Below are positions 47,844-56,635 of a DNA stretch of 64,000 nt, one piece after another (the stretch's first letter is position 1; each line of letters opens with the position of its first letter). The notes beneath the pieces are model-generated. The model saw only the letters and a list, made by a program, of their open reading frames with translations. It was not told the origin of the DNA and searched no databases. Source of the stretch: an uncultured Mucilaginibacter sp. (lineage in GTDB: Bacteria; Bacteroidota; Bacteroidia; Sphingobacteriales; Sphingobacteriaceae); the NCBI RefSeq assembly GCF_937859865.1, contig NZ_CALMAT010000130.1:62001-126000 (forward strand), in the 5' to 3' direction. The position numbers and the translations under genes are program-made.

Positions 47844-48197
47844 ATGAAAAAGTTATTAATGATTTTAGCACTTGTAGCAATTACAACAACCGGAGCATTC
47901 GCATATGACGGCTATGTTGAATGTCCTACTGATTTTCAATATCCTGATTACGGATATAATAATACAAATTCAGCAACTTATTATGATGGTATCAGCACTA
48001 GTGGCACGTTAAGTTATTCGTTATATGTGGAATATATGGGTCAAACTCAAATAGACGTAGGCGGGGGAAGAACTTGGCGAAACGGAACACCGAATTCTTA
48101 CCAGAACGGTTTTTTTACAGGCCCGTTTTCTTATGTTTATTTGTCAGCCTACTTAGGTGGCCCCGAAGGCTATTGCTCTGCCTCAGCCACATGGTAA
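47844..48197 (+). CDS. Small secreted protein of unknown function, partner of the SurA-like protein
   Basis: This 117-aa protein has a clear signal peptide (MKKLLMILALVAITTTGAFA, cleaved after residue 20). The mature ~97 residues are rich in Tyr, Gly, Ser, Thr and Asn and contain only two cysteines, Cys27 and Cys111, which could form a disulfide joining the ends. No known family is recognised. The composition suggests a small extracellular beta-structured or adhesive protein. Its position directly behind a SurA-like lipoprotein suggests it is that chaperone's client; this is inference. An inverted repeat brackets it. Confidence 0.75.
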   Translation: MKKLLMILALVAITTTGAFAYDGYVECPTDFQYPDYGYNNTNSATYYDGISTSGTLSYSLYVEYMGQTQIDVGGGRTWRNGTPNSYQNGFFTGPFSYVYLSAYLGGPEGYCSASATW

Positions 48198-48220
48198 ATA
48201 TAGGTGATCAATAACAATAC

Positions 48221-48233
48221 GTTCTCTCCTATT
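48221..48233. repeat. Right arm of the 13-bp inverted repeat
   Basis: GTTCTCTCCTATT, reverse complement of 47792-47804. It lies 19 bases before the duplicated VCBS fragment begins. Confidence 0.7.
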
Positions 48234-48251
48234 ATTTTATTTGCCATTTTT

Positions 48252-48725
48252 GACCAAATCAATATGATGCGGACGCGTTTTCCCAATTATAAAAGTTACG
48301 CAGATGCAACAATTGACAAGGTATTTACGCCCGAAGAAACGGAAGGGGCAAAGCAGCTTAAGGCAAATTACTTATCTACCGCTTGTTTTATCAGCAATGC
48401 CCAAGGGAAGTTGCATTCGGTGTCATTGCCGATACAGGCACAATATTCTCCGGTATATACCATTACACCGCTTGATTATGACCACGACGGGAATGAAGAT
48501 TTGTTGCTTTGCGGCAATATCAACCATGGTCGGCTCCGTTTTGGTAAATATGATGCAAATTATGGCATATTGCTTAAAGGGGATGGCAAGGGCAATTACC
48601 AGTATGTCAACCAGCCGCAATCCGGTTTTAATTTGTGGGGAGATGTCAGGAGTGTGCTGAGTATAAATCATACATTGTTGTTTGGTATGGATGAAGGCAG
48701 GTTAAAAGCATATAAACAACAGTAA
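48252..48725 (+). pseudogene. Duplicated C-terminal fragment of a VCBS/FG-GAP protein
   Basis: These 157 codons match the end of the VCBS lipoprotein (45590-46060) almost residue for residue: DQINMMRTRFPNYKSYADAT, LDYDHDGNEDLLLCGN, and GFNLWGDVRSV. The last 20 codons differ more. The reading frame opens at a GTG at 48204 with unrelated residues, so no signal or propeller start remains. Either a second VCBS gene lost most of its length, or a 3' duplication accompanied arrival of the two genes between the copies. Confidence 0.85.
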
Positions 48726-48755
48726 AAGCCGGATGAATCTATAGCTGAAAAAACA

Positions 48756-48846
48756 ATACTTCTTTTAGCACATAAAAATTAGTGTCAGGAATCCGGTTTC
48801 AAAAACACAGAAAGCTTCACTGTTTTTTATGCGATAAAAGAAGCAT
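48756..48846. repeat. TGCTTC palindromic element, complete
   Basis: Starts ATACTTCTTTTAGCACAT, ends TGCGATAAAAGAAGCAT. An outer AAAATTTAAACAGGCTT lies at about 48864-48880. Confidence 0.88.
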
Positions 48847-48889
48847 TGAAAATAAATCTCAATAAAATTTAAACAGGCTTTATAGACAG

Positions 48890-50224
48890 ATGAAAAAAAG
48901 TTATTTAATCATATTGTTATTATTCGGTTTGTTTTTTATTGGTAGTAGTTGCAACAAAAAGGGTCAGCCTGAATTAACGAACCGTGATGTGGGCAAGGTA
49001 ATCAGCCAAATGAGCGGGCTGATGGTTCACGACGTTACCAACCCGCCTTTGGCTGCAAGATTCTTTGCCTATACCTGTTTGGCAGGGTATGAGGTTGTAT
49101 CCGAAAACGATAAGCATATCAAAAGTATGCAGGGCGTATTAAACGAGTACCCTGCTATCAAAGCCCCAAAACAAATATCCGGTTACAATTACCAGTTAAG
49201 TACGGTGCTTGCCATGATGGAAACTGCCGGGAAATTACAACCATCCGGCAGCCTGCTCCTTAAATACGAAGAAAATTATTTAGATTCATGCAGAAGGATA
49301 GGTTTCAGCGATGAGGTAATTGATAGTTCAAGGCATTATGCACAATTTATCAGCAAAAAAATATTGGCTTATGCAAAGGCCGACAGATATAGGCAGATCA
49401 ATAATTACCCGCGTTATAAACTTAAAAATACGCCCGGAAGCTGGGAAATTACACCTCCGGCATATTTGGTTCCGGTTGAGCCTTATTTTAATACCATCCG
49501 CCCTTTAACCCTTGATTCGGCTTCGCAGTTTTTGCCCGGTTCGCCAATCCCTTTTTCTACGGATAAAAAATCTGCCTTTTATAAGTACCTCCTTTTAAAT
49601 TATGCCAAAAGCGGCAATGGTTTAAGCCAGGAAGAAAAGAACATTGCCAATTTCTGGGATTGCAACCCGTTTAATGTTCAAAACGACGGACACATGCTTT
49701 TCGGTTTAAAAAAAATCTCACCGGGGGCACACTGGATGGGAATAACCGGAATTGCCTGCAACCAGGCTAAAACTAATTTTTCTAAAACGGTAGAAATAAA
49801 TACAGCAGTGGCCGTAGGTTTACTGGATTGTTTTATTTGCTGTTGGGACGATAAGTACCGCACCAACCGCATCAGGCCCGAAACAGCTATACGCAGGTAT
49901 ATTGATGCTAATTGGAAGCCATTGTTGCAAACTCCGCCATTTCCCGAATACATCAGCGGGCATTCGGTGGTGTCAACAACCTCTGCTGTAATCCTTACCC
50001 ATTATTTGGGCGATAACTTTAAATATACGGATAATGTTGAAGTAGATTTCGGAATCCCGCCAAGGCATTTCAACTCATTTAACCAGGCTGCAAAAGAAGC
50101 TGCCATTTCAAGGTTTTGGGGAGGCATCCATTTTATGGACGCTATTGACAACGGTATTATCCAGGGTACAAAAGTTGGAAATTGGGTTATCAATAAAGTT
50201 AACAATGGAGAGAAGAAATCTTAA
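48890..50224 (+). CDS. Vanadium-haloperoxidase/PAP2-family lipoprotein
   Basis: This 444-aa protein has a lipoprotein signal ending FIGSSC (Cys21). The helical domain carries the three phosphate/vanadate-site motifs of the PAP2/vanadium haloperoxidase superfamily: KYRTNRIRPETAI (K-x6-RP), SGHS in FPEYISGHSVVS, and SRFWGGIHFMDAIDNG (SR-x5-H-x3-D). It could be a phosphatase or a haloperoxidase; the motifs do not decide. Proteins like this are often encoded beside VCBS/ASPIC proteins in Bacteroidota, as here. It lies on the outer membrane or periplasmic face. Confidence 0.88.
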   Translation: MKKSYLIILLLFGLFFIGSSCNKKGQPELTNRDVGKVISQMSGLMVHDVTNPPLAARFFAYTCLAGYEVVSENDKHIKSMQGVLNEYPAIKAPKQISGYNYQLSTVLAMMETAGKLQPSGSLLLKYEENYLDSCRRIGFSDEVIDSSRHYAQFISKKILAYAKADRYRQINNYPRYKLKNTPGSWEITPPAYLVPVEPYFNTIRPLTLDSASQFLPGSPIPFSTDKKSAFYKYLLLNYAKSGNGLSQEEKNIANFWDCNPFNVQNDGHMLFGLKKISPGAHWMGITGIACNQAKTNFSKTVEINTAVAVGLLDCFICCWDDKYRTNRIRPETAIRRYIDANWKPLLQTPPFPEYISGHSVVSTTSAVILTHYLGDNFKYTDNVEVDFGIPPRHFNSFNQAAKEAAISRFWGGIHFMDAIDNGIIQGTKVGNWVINKVNNGEKKS

Positions 50225-50445
50225 CGGGATAATAAAAGCATAGCAAGGCGAAGATGGTGCCAAAAAGCCACGGACAAAAATTATAAAAAACATCCCTGAA
50301 CATTTTAATACTTTTTCGAAACTTTTTATTCTTTAATTGTACATTATGACAAGAAATAAGTACAAAAAGACATGTGATGTAATTGATTTTTATAGTTCTT
50401 TGTTTAATGTAATTATAGCCAATTAAATTCCATTCAATTTACTAC

Positions 50446-50564
50446 ATGCTTCTTTTATCACCTAAAAATCATTATGTCTTAATACTTTTTTACTTTTTTG
50501 TTCCCTATTTTACGGAGAGGGCTTGGGTGAGGTTACGCCAAATTTATAGGCATAAAAGAAGCAT
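50446..50564. repeat. TGCTTC palindromic element with long loop
   Basis: Starts ATGCTTCTTTTATCACC, ends AGGCATAAAAGAAGCAT. The loop is about 30 bases longer than usual and contains GGAGAGGGCTTGGGTGAGG. The rest of 50225-50719 shows nothing else. Confidence 0.88.
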
Positions 50565-50719
50565 TGTAAATTATTTTAATATATATTTAGCACGGCCTTA
50601 AAAAATTAAACAAAACACAAAAAGTACAGCAGGTATAGCCGCAAGTTAAAACAACCGAAAAAAATTAATATTACCTGTATAAACAATCCTTTCCAAGTAT
50701 AACATTTATAATCAAACCC

Positions 50720-53700
50720 ATGTTTAAGAAACATACTTTCAAAATTTTAATACTTTCCATTTTTGTTTTTAGTCAAAAAGTAAGTTTTGGCTTTCAGGTA
50801 CAGGCAGAAGACGGATTGTCAAAATCAGACACCGCATTTGTTCCGAAAGAGATTCAGGACCCGGAAAATATTGGCATACATAAAGAAGCATACCATGCCA
50901 CTTTAATGCCTTATGCTTCGCTGAAAGAAGCTCTGGCTGCCAACCGCCATGCTTCTTCTTTTAGCCGTAGCTTAAACGGAACGTGGAAATTTAATTGGGT
51001 AGATTGGCCTCAAAAGCGTCAGGTTAATTTTTATGAAACCAATTACGATGTTTCCGGCTGGAAAGATATCAAAGTGCCGTCAAGCTGGCAAATTCAAGGT
51101 TACGGTACGCCGGTTTATAGTAATATCACTTACATTTTTAAAAAGGATTTCCCAAATGTAATGGGCACGCCGTCAGAGCGGTACACCTCTTTCAAAGAGA
51201 GGAACCCGGTTGGCAGCTACCGCCGTGATTTTACCGTTCCTGCCGAGTGGAAAGGCCGCCGTACGTTTATCACTTTTGATGGTGTGGATGCCGGTTTCTT
51301 TATTTGGGTAAACGGTCAAAAGGTGGGTTACAGTGTAAACAGCCGTAATGCCGCAGAATTTGATCTGACCAAGTATGTTAAACCAGGTAAAAATACTTTA
51401 GCGGTCGAAGTTTACCGGTTTACCACGGGCAGTTATTTGGAAGACCAGGATATGTGGAAAATGAGTGGCATATTCAGAAATGTAACGTTGTGGAGCGCAC
51501 CGCAAGAACACATTCAAGATTATTTTATCAAAACCAACTTTGATAAACAATTTCAAAATGCAGAAGTAGTAGTTAACACCAAAATTAAAAACTACGGTTC
51601 GGCACCGATAAAAGCTCAGGAACTAAAAGTTGTTTTATATAACGGCAATACCCAGGTATCAGGAGCCACAGCTAAAAAGGCAATACCAGCATTGAAACCA
51701 GGCCAAGAAGTAAACGTTAGCCTTAGTTTTCATGTAAACAACCCACAAAAATGGACGGCAGAAACGCCTAAGCTTTATACTTCAGTAATCACCCTAAATG
51801 ATGGAAACCGTACTGTTGAAACTTTGTCTTCACGCACCGGTTTCCGCCAGATAGAGATAAAAGGCCGGTTATTTTTGGTGAATGGTGTTCCGATAAAATT
51901 GAAAGGTGTAAACCGTCATGAAAACTGGCCGAACGATGGCCATGCCATTACGGAAGATCAAATGATCAAAGATATTGTGTTGATTAAACAGGCAAACTGT
52001 AACCACGTGCGTACCTGCCACTATTCAGATGATCCGAGATGGTATGAGTTGTGTGATGAATACGGTATTTACTTGGTTGCCGAAGCCAATCTGGAATGTC
52101 ATGGTGCCTGGGATCAGTTTAACGAAGAACCGAGAATTAAAGCTGCTTTGATTGACCGAAATGTAGCCAATGTGGAGAATTTTAAAAACCATCCATCGGT
52201 TATCATTTGGTCTTTAGGCAACGAGTGCGGCAGCGGCGGTTCCAACTTCAGGGCTATATTAGCAGCAATTAAAGCTATTGATGACCGGCCAACACATTAT
52301 CAAGGCTTCGGAATAGGAAATGATAAAAATCCGGCCGATATAGACAGCGAAATGTACACCCAAGTTGGTCCGTTGGAAAAAAACGCCAATGACAAAACTT
52401 TAACCAAGCCGTTTTATTTATGCGAATACGCTCATGCGATGTTTAATTCTATGGGATCGGTAGATATCTATAACGATTTGTTTGATAAATATCCTCAACT
52501 ATTGGGCGGCGCTATATGGGAATGGCAAGATCAGGGTCTTTATAATGATCGCAACCCTCAGCATCCGATCATTGCTTATGGAGGTGGTTTTGGCGACTTT
52601 CCAAATGATCATTACTTTATACATAAAGGTGTTGTTTTTTCTGACAGATCACCTAAACCTCATTACCCTGAATTGAAACATGCTTACCAATGGGTTAGCA
52701 TTCGGGCAAAAGATCTTAAAAACGGGTTAGTTACCATTAAAAACCGCTATCAATTTATTAATTTGAATGGCTTAAACGCTAAATGGGATTTAAGCGAAAA
52801 CGGCACAGTGCTATCATCAGGTAATCTTACCTTGAACGAAATTAAGCCAGGTGCAGAACAGGATGTGAAAATACCATTTAAAGTTAACCCAAAACCGGGA
52901 GCTGAATATTTCCTTCGAGTTTCATTTGATTTGGCGAATGATATGCTTTGGGCTAAAAAAGGATTTGAAGTTGCTGCCCAGCAATTGGAACTTCCGATAG
53001 CTATACCTGCTGTTAAAGAACAACAAACAGGCGGTGCATTAACATTAGCTGATAATAAAGATGTTATCAAAGTAAACGGAACAGGTTTTAGCCTTGAATT
53101 TAATAAAGCCAAAGGCACTTTTACAAAAATGGAAAGTGGCGGCAACAGTTTATTGCAAGACAACGGTGGCCCAATGCTTCATTTATGGCGCGCTCCGCAT
53201 CAAAAAGATGATATGTGGGCTTATCAAGACTGGCAAAAAAATGGTTTAAAAGAAATTACTTGGGTAGTAGATGAAGTGAAAAGCACACAACTTTCTACCC
53301 ATGCAGTAGAGATCAGGGCAAGTTTAACCGGAACAGGCAAGCAAGATTTTAAAGTTCACCATAATGTAGTTTACACCATAAATAGTAATGGAGAGGTTAA
53401 GGCAGTAAATGAGGTAAACTTTAGCGATCCGAAATTGATCTTGGCCAGGATTGGTGTCCGTATGTTCTTAAACAAAGACCTGGATCAGTTTGATTACATG
53501 GGCCGCGGGCCAATGGAAAACTACGGAGACCGAAAAAGCGGGTTTGATGTTGGCCATTACGCAAGCAGTGTAGCAAAGCAGTTAACACCATACGAAAAAC
53601 CAATGGAAGCCGGAAATCATGAAGACGTACGCTGGGCAAATGTAAACTCTGCAAAAGGCACCGGAATAAACGTTAAGCAAGTAGATTCGCTATTACAGGT

Positions 53701-53908
53701 TAGTGCGCTTCCTTACAGTGATGAGGAAATGGATCCGGTAGAGTACAGGATAGATTTGCCAAAAAGTAAAGGCACTGTTTTATGTATTAGCCATAAAACG
53801 CTGGGCGTAGGTTCAAACGGTTGCGGCCCTAAACCTTTAGAACAATATATGGTTTATGCAAAGCCAACTACTTTTAGCTATCAGATACAATTGTCTGGAA
53901 AGAAATAA
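50720..53908 (+). CDS. LacZ-type GH2 beta-galactosidase, secreted
   Basis: This 1062-aa protein has an N-terminal signal peptide (to about residue 27) and the five-domain LacZ plan: sugar-binding domain (VPSSWQIQGYGTPVYSN; EDQDMWKMSGIFR), Ig-like domain, TIM barrel, second Ig-like domain and the Bgal_small_N beta-sandwich. Acid/base Glu502 lies in SLGNECGSGG and nucleophile Glu569 in YLCEYAHAMFNSMG. KGVNRHENWPNDGH and CHYSDDPRWYELCDEYGIYLVAEAN are typical. It cleaves terminal beta-galactose, probably from pectic galactan or arabinogalactan fragments, in the periplasm. It is much closer to classical LacZ than the GH2 at 19209. Confidence 0.95.
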   Translation: MFKKHTFKILILSIFVFSQKVSFGFQVQAEDGLSKSDTAFVPKEIQDPENIGIHKEAYHATLMPYASLKEALAANRHASSFSRSLNGTWKFNWVDWPQKRQVNFYETNYDVSGWKDIKVPSSWQIQGYGTPVYSNITYIFKKDFPNVMGTPSERYTSFKERNPVGSYRRDFTVPAEWKGRRTFITFDGVDAGFFIWVNGQKVGYSVNSRNAAEFDLTKYVKPGKNTLAVEVYRFTTGSYLEDQDMWKMSGIFRNVTLWSAPQEHIQDYFIKTNFDKQFQNAEVVVNTKIKNYGSAPIKAQELKVVLYNGNTQVSGATAKKAIPALKPGQEVNVSLSFHVNNPQKWTAETPKLYTSVITLNDGNRTVETLSSRTGFRQIEIKGRLFLVNGVPIKLKGVNRHENWPNDGHAITEDQMIKDIVLIKQANCNHVRTCHYSDDPRWYELCDEYGIYLVAEANLECHGAWDQFNEEPRIKAALIDRNVANVENFKNHPSVIIWSLGNECGSGGSNFRAILAAIKAIDDRPTHYQGFGIGNDKNPADIDSEMYTQVGPLEKNANDKTLTKPFYLCEYAHAMFNSMGSVDIYNDLFDKYPQLLGGAIWEWQDQGLYNDRNPQHPIIAYGGGFGDFPNDHYFIHKGVVFSDRSPKPHYPELKHAYQWVSIRAKDLKNGLVTIKNRYQFINLNGLNAKWDLSENGTVLSSGNLTLNEIKPGAEQDVKIPFKVNPKPGAEYFLRVSFDLANDMLWAKKGFEVAAQQLELPIAIPAVKEQQTGGALTLADNKDVIKVNGTGFSLEFNKAKGTFTKMESGGNSLLQDNGGPMLHLWRAPHQKDDMWAYQDWQKNGLKEITWVVDEVKSTQLSTHAVEIRASLTGTGKQDFKVHHNVVYTINSNGEVKAVNEVNFSDPKLILARIGVRMFLNKDLDQFDYMGRGPMENYGDRKSGFDVGHYASSVAKQLTPYEKPMEAGNHEDVRWANVNSAKGTGINVKQVDSLLQVSALPYSDEEMDPVEYRIDLPKSKGTVLCISHKTLGVGSNGCGPKPLEQYMVYAKPTTFSYQIQLSGKK

Positions 53909-53935
53909 AAGTAGATTTTAATTTAAACTGTATCT

Positions 53936-53980
53936 TATTTTTACAACTGCGGGCTTTTTATGCTGGCAGTTGTAAAAATA
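53936..53980. terminator. Hairpin after the LacZ-type gene
   Basis: Perfect 15-bp stem TATTTTTACAACTGC / GCAGTTGTAAAAATA with a 15-base loop, 28 bases after the stop. The A/T base of the stem lets it act in both directions. Confidence 0.7.
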
Positions 53981-54042
53981 AAACGTTAGCCAAATAATTT
54001 TTCTCCTTGTAATTCAAATAAATTCAGTTTGGTTTTATCTAC

Positions 54043-54129
54043 CTGCTTTTTTTAGCCCTAAAAAATTAGTGTATGCAATTAATTTAAACTATAGGAGCGA
54101 CAATGTTTTTTATGGATTAAAAGAAGCAT
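54043..54129. repeat. TGCTTC palindromic element, diverged
   Basis: Starts CTGCTTTTTTTAGCCC, ends ATGGATTAAAAGAAGCAT. The left arm has decayed. Confidence 0.75.
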
Positions 54130-54203
54130 CAGCAACATATCAACCCTAATTCAAACACAAGCTTACGGTACTAAATTTCTACAATATATTTAACTTACCA
54201 ATT

Positions 54204-54890
54204 ATGATTAAAAGATTATCAGTGGCATTTGTACTGTTTTTTGTTATTGCCACAGCTGAGGCGCAGGACTGGGCCAACATTAAAAAGTATGCTGAAGCAA
54301 ACAGCAAAGTACCGCCGCCTGCCGCCGGGGAAAATCGGGTAGTGTATATGGGTGATTCTATCACTGATTTCTGGATCGGCAACGACTCTACTTTTTTTGC
54401 CGGCAAGCCTTATTTTGACCGTGGAATCAGCGGACAAACAACGGGGCAAATGTTGCTGCGTTTTCGTGAAGATGTAATCAACCTAAAACCTAAAGTTGTG
54501 GTGATCCTGGCCGGGATAAATGATATTGCTGAAAACAACGGCCCATCAAAACTGGAAGATGTATTTGGCAACATCGTTTCTATGGCAGAACTGGCAAAAG
54601 CTAACAACATCAAAGTGGTACTGTCGTCAATAACGCCAGCCTTTGCTTTTCCGTGGCGCCCATCAATAGACCCGGTGCCAAAAGTTGCCGCTCTAAACGA
54701 AATGATAAAGAATTATGCGGATAAGAACAATATTGTTTACCTGGATTATTTTACCACAATGGCCGATGCAAGAAAAGGACTGCCTGCAAACTTGTCGAAA
54801 GATGGTGTACACCCCAACTTGGCAGGTTATAAAATGATGGAACCGCTTGCAGAAAAGGCAATAGCGGCGGCAATTAAAAAAAGAAAATAG
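54204..54890 (+). CDS. Secreted SGNH/GDSL esterase
   Basis: This 228-aa protein has a signal peptide ending TAEAQ. SGNH blocks are in order: block I GDSIT (catalytic Ser, YMGDSITDFW), block II Gly in RGISGQTTGQ, block III Asn in LAGINDIAENNG, and block V DGVHPNLAGY (catalytic Asp/His). These esterases remove acetyl or acyl groups from glycans or lipids. In this setting a carbohydrate acetylesterase that opens the substrate to the glycosidases is likely. TGCTTC elements lie on both sides. Confidence 0.88.
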   Translation: MIKRLSVAFVLFFVIATAEAQDWANIKKYAEANSKVPPPAAGENRVVYMGDSITDFWIGNDSTFFAGKPYFDRGISGQTTGQMLLRFREDVINLKPKVVVILAGINDIAENNGPSKLEDVFGNIVSMAELAKANNIKVVLSSITPAFAFPWRPSIDPVPKVAALNEMIKNYADKNNIVYLDYFTTMADARKGLPANLSKDGVHPNLAGYKMMEPLAEKAIAAAIKKRK

Positions 54891-54924
54891 TTCTTTTTTG
54901 ATAACCGTAATTATTTAGGTTCCA

Positions 54925-55016
54925 ATGCTTCTTTTATCCCATAAAAATTGATAAGTATTTGGTTTAATTTGTTTAGGCTGATTCAACCACCAATTTTTAT
55001 AGGGTAAAAGAAGTAT
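54925..55016. repeat. TGCTTC palindromic element, complete, nearly perfect arms
   Basis: Starts ATGCTTCTTTTATCCC and ends AGGGTAAAAGAAGTAT, with ATAAAAATTG / CAATTTTTAT inner arms. Confidence 0.9.
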
Positions 55017-55080
55017 CGTGATTTTTAAGGTTTACAAGAATATTTATTAACAGCACAATTGATTTAGTTTTTAAAAATTA

Positions 55081-56517
55081 ATGAAAGCTTTCCTTTGTTT
55101 TATTGCAATGGCTTTTGGCCTGTCCGCTTTTTCATCCCCGCCGGGTGAAAAGAAAGCGTTAAAAGTATGCAACTTGTTTTCGGACCATATGGTGCTTCAA
55201 CAACAGGAAAAAGTCAGTTTTTGGGGACAAGCAAGCCCCGGAGAAAAACTTACGGTTTCTGCCAGTTGGGGAAAACAAGCTTCAACCAGTGCAGATGCTG
55301 CAGGCAATTGGAAAGTAAAACTGCTTGCCCCAAAAGCAGGCGGCCCTTATACCATCAATATTAAAACGAAAGACAGTAATATTATCATTAAAGATGTGTT
55401 GGTTGGCGAGGTTTGGCTGGCTTCCGGCCAATCAAACATGGATATACCTTTAAAAGGCTGGCCGCCGGGCGATACTATTTTGAACTCGAAGTTGGAAATA
55501 AGTAAAGCCAGTTATCCAAATATCAGGTTGCTAAAAGTGCCTTTTGGTATCTCAACAACCCCTTTGGATTCTATTGGCGGCAAATGGAATGCTACATCTC
55601 CGGAAACTGCAGGCGACTTTAGTGCCACCGCTTATTTTTTCGCCCGAAAACTTTACCAGGAACTGCATGTGCCAATTGGGATCATCCAATCTTCTATCGG
55701 AGGCACACCGGCAGAAGCCTGGACAAGCAGGGGCTATCTGGAAAAAATTGGGGACTTTAATGCAACGATAGTCGAACAGGAAAAACCTCAAAACAAAACA
55801 GAAAAACCTAAAATCAACAGCAACTCGCCTACGGTACTTTTTAATGCCATGATCAATCCGCTAATTCCTTATTCGATCAAAGGGGTGATTTGGTACCAGG
55901 GAGAATCAAATGTTGGCCGGGCCGAGCAATATAAACGCCTTTTCCCAAACATGATTGAAGATTGGCGAAACAAATGGGGCTATCAGCTTCCGTTTTATTT
56001 TGTACAATTGGCGCCCTACATTTACAAAGACCCAAAACAGACGGAACAGTCCCAAAAACTGAGGGATGCACAACGTTACGGTTTAAAGCTGCCCAAAACC
56101 GGCATGGTATCAACTTTGGATATTGGCTATCTTAAAACAGCGCACCCGCCTAATAAACAAGAAGTGGGCAACCGTTTGGCAAGGTTTGCATTGGCCAATG
56201 ATTATGGAAAGAATTTGGTTAAATCAGGCCCGTTATATAAAAAAGTGGTTGCATCAGGCAAGGAACTTATCGTTGATTTTGATTATGTGGGAAGCGGCTT
56301 GCTTGCATCAGACAAAGGGTTGACGAATTTTGAAATTGCGGGGGCAGACAAAGTTTATGTTCCGGCACAAGCCAAAATAGTTAACAATAAAGTAGTTGTC
56401 AGCAGCCCTTCTGTTGCTGCCCCTATTTATGTCAGGTATGCCTGGAGCGATAGCAGCGCGGCAACTTTATTTAATAAGGAAGGGCTGCCCGCTTCAACCT
56501 TTACTTCTGAAAATTGA
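55081..56517 (+). CDS. Secreted sialate O-acetylesterase-like carbohydrate esterase
   Basis: This 478-aa protein has a signal peptide (to about residue 19). It starts with a beta-domain (LFSDHMVLQQQEKVSFWGQA), then the SGNH-type esterase core with the nucleophile Ser in WLASGQSNMDIP, IGIIQSSIGGTPAEAW, and GVIWYQGESNVGRAEQY. Despite its family name (sialate O-acetylesterase, SASA), proteins like this in polysaccharide loci usually deacetylate plant glycans. Together with the SGNH esterase just upstream it suggests an acetylated substrate. The gap of about 118 bases to the transporter gene has no repeat, so the two may be co-transcribed. Confidence 0.88.
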   Translation: MKAFLCFIAMAFGLSAFSSPPGEKKALKVCNLFSDHMVLQQQEKVSFWGQASPGEKLTVSASWGKQASTSADAAGNWKVKLLAPKAGGPYTINIKTKDSNIIIKDVLVGEVWLASGQSNMDIPLKGWPPGDTILNSKLEISKASYPNIRLLKVPFGISTTPLDSIGGKWNATSPETAGDFSATAYFFARKLYQELHVPIGIIQSSIGGTPAEAWTSRGYLEKIGDFNATIVEQEKPQNKTEKPKINSNSPTVLFNAMINPLIPYSIKGVIWYQGESNVGRAEQYKRLFPNMIEDWRNKWGYQLPFYFVQLAPYIYKDPKQTEQSQKLRDAQRYGLKLPKTGMVSTLDIGYLKTAHPPNKQEVGNRLARFALANDYGKNLVKSGPLYKKVVASGKELIVDFDYVGSGLLASDKGLTNFEIAGADKVYVPAQAKIVNNKVVVSSPSVAAPIYVRYAWSDSSAATLFNKEGLPASTFTSEN

Positions 56518-56635
56518 CGGTTTAGCGGATGGCTTAACTGCTTTTTTAATAGATTGCCTTTAAATGTAGGTGTTTCTAATATGGCTCAGCTAATTACCTT
56601 TTATCAACAGCAACATTCTCTTCAATAACCAAAAG

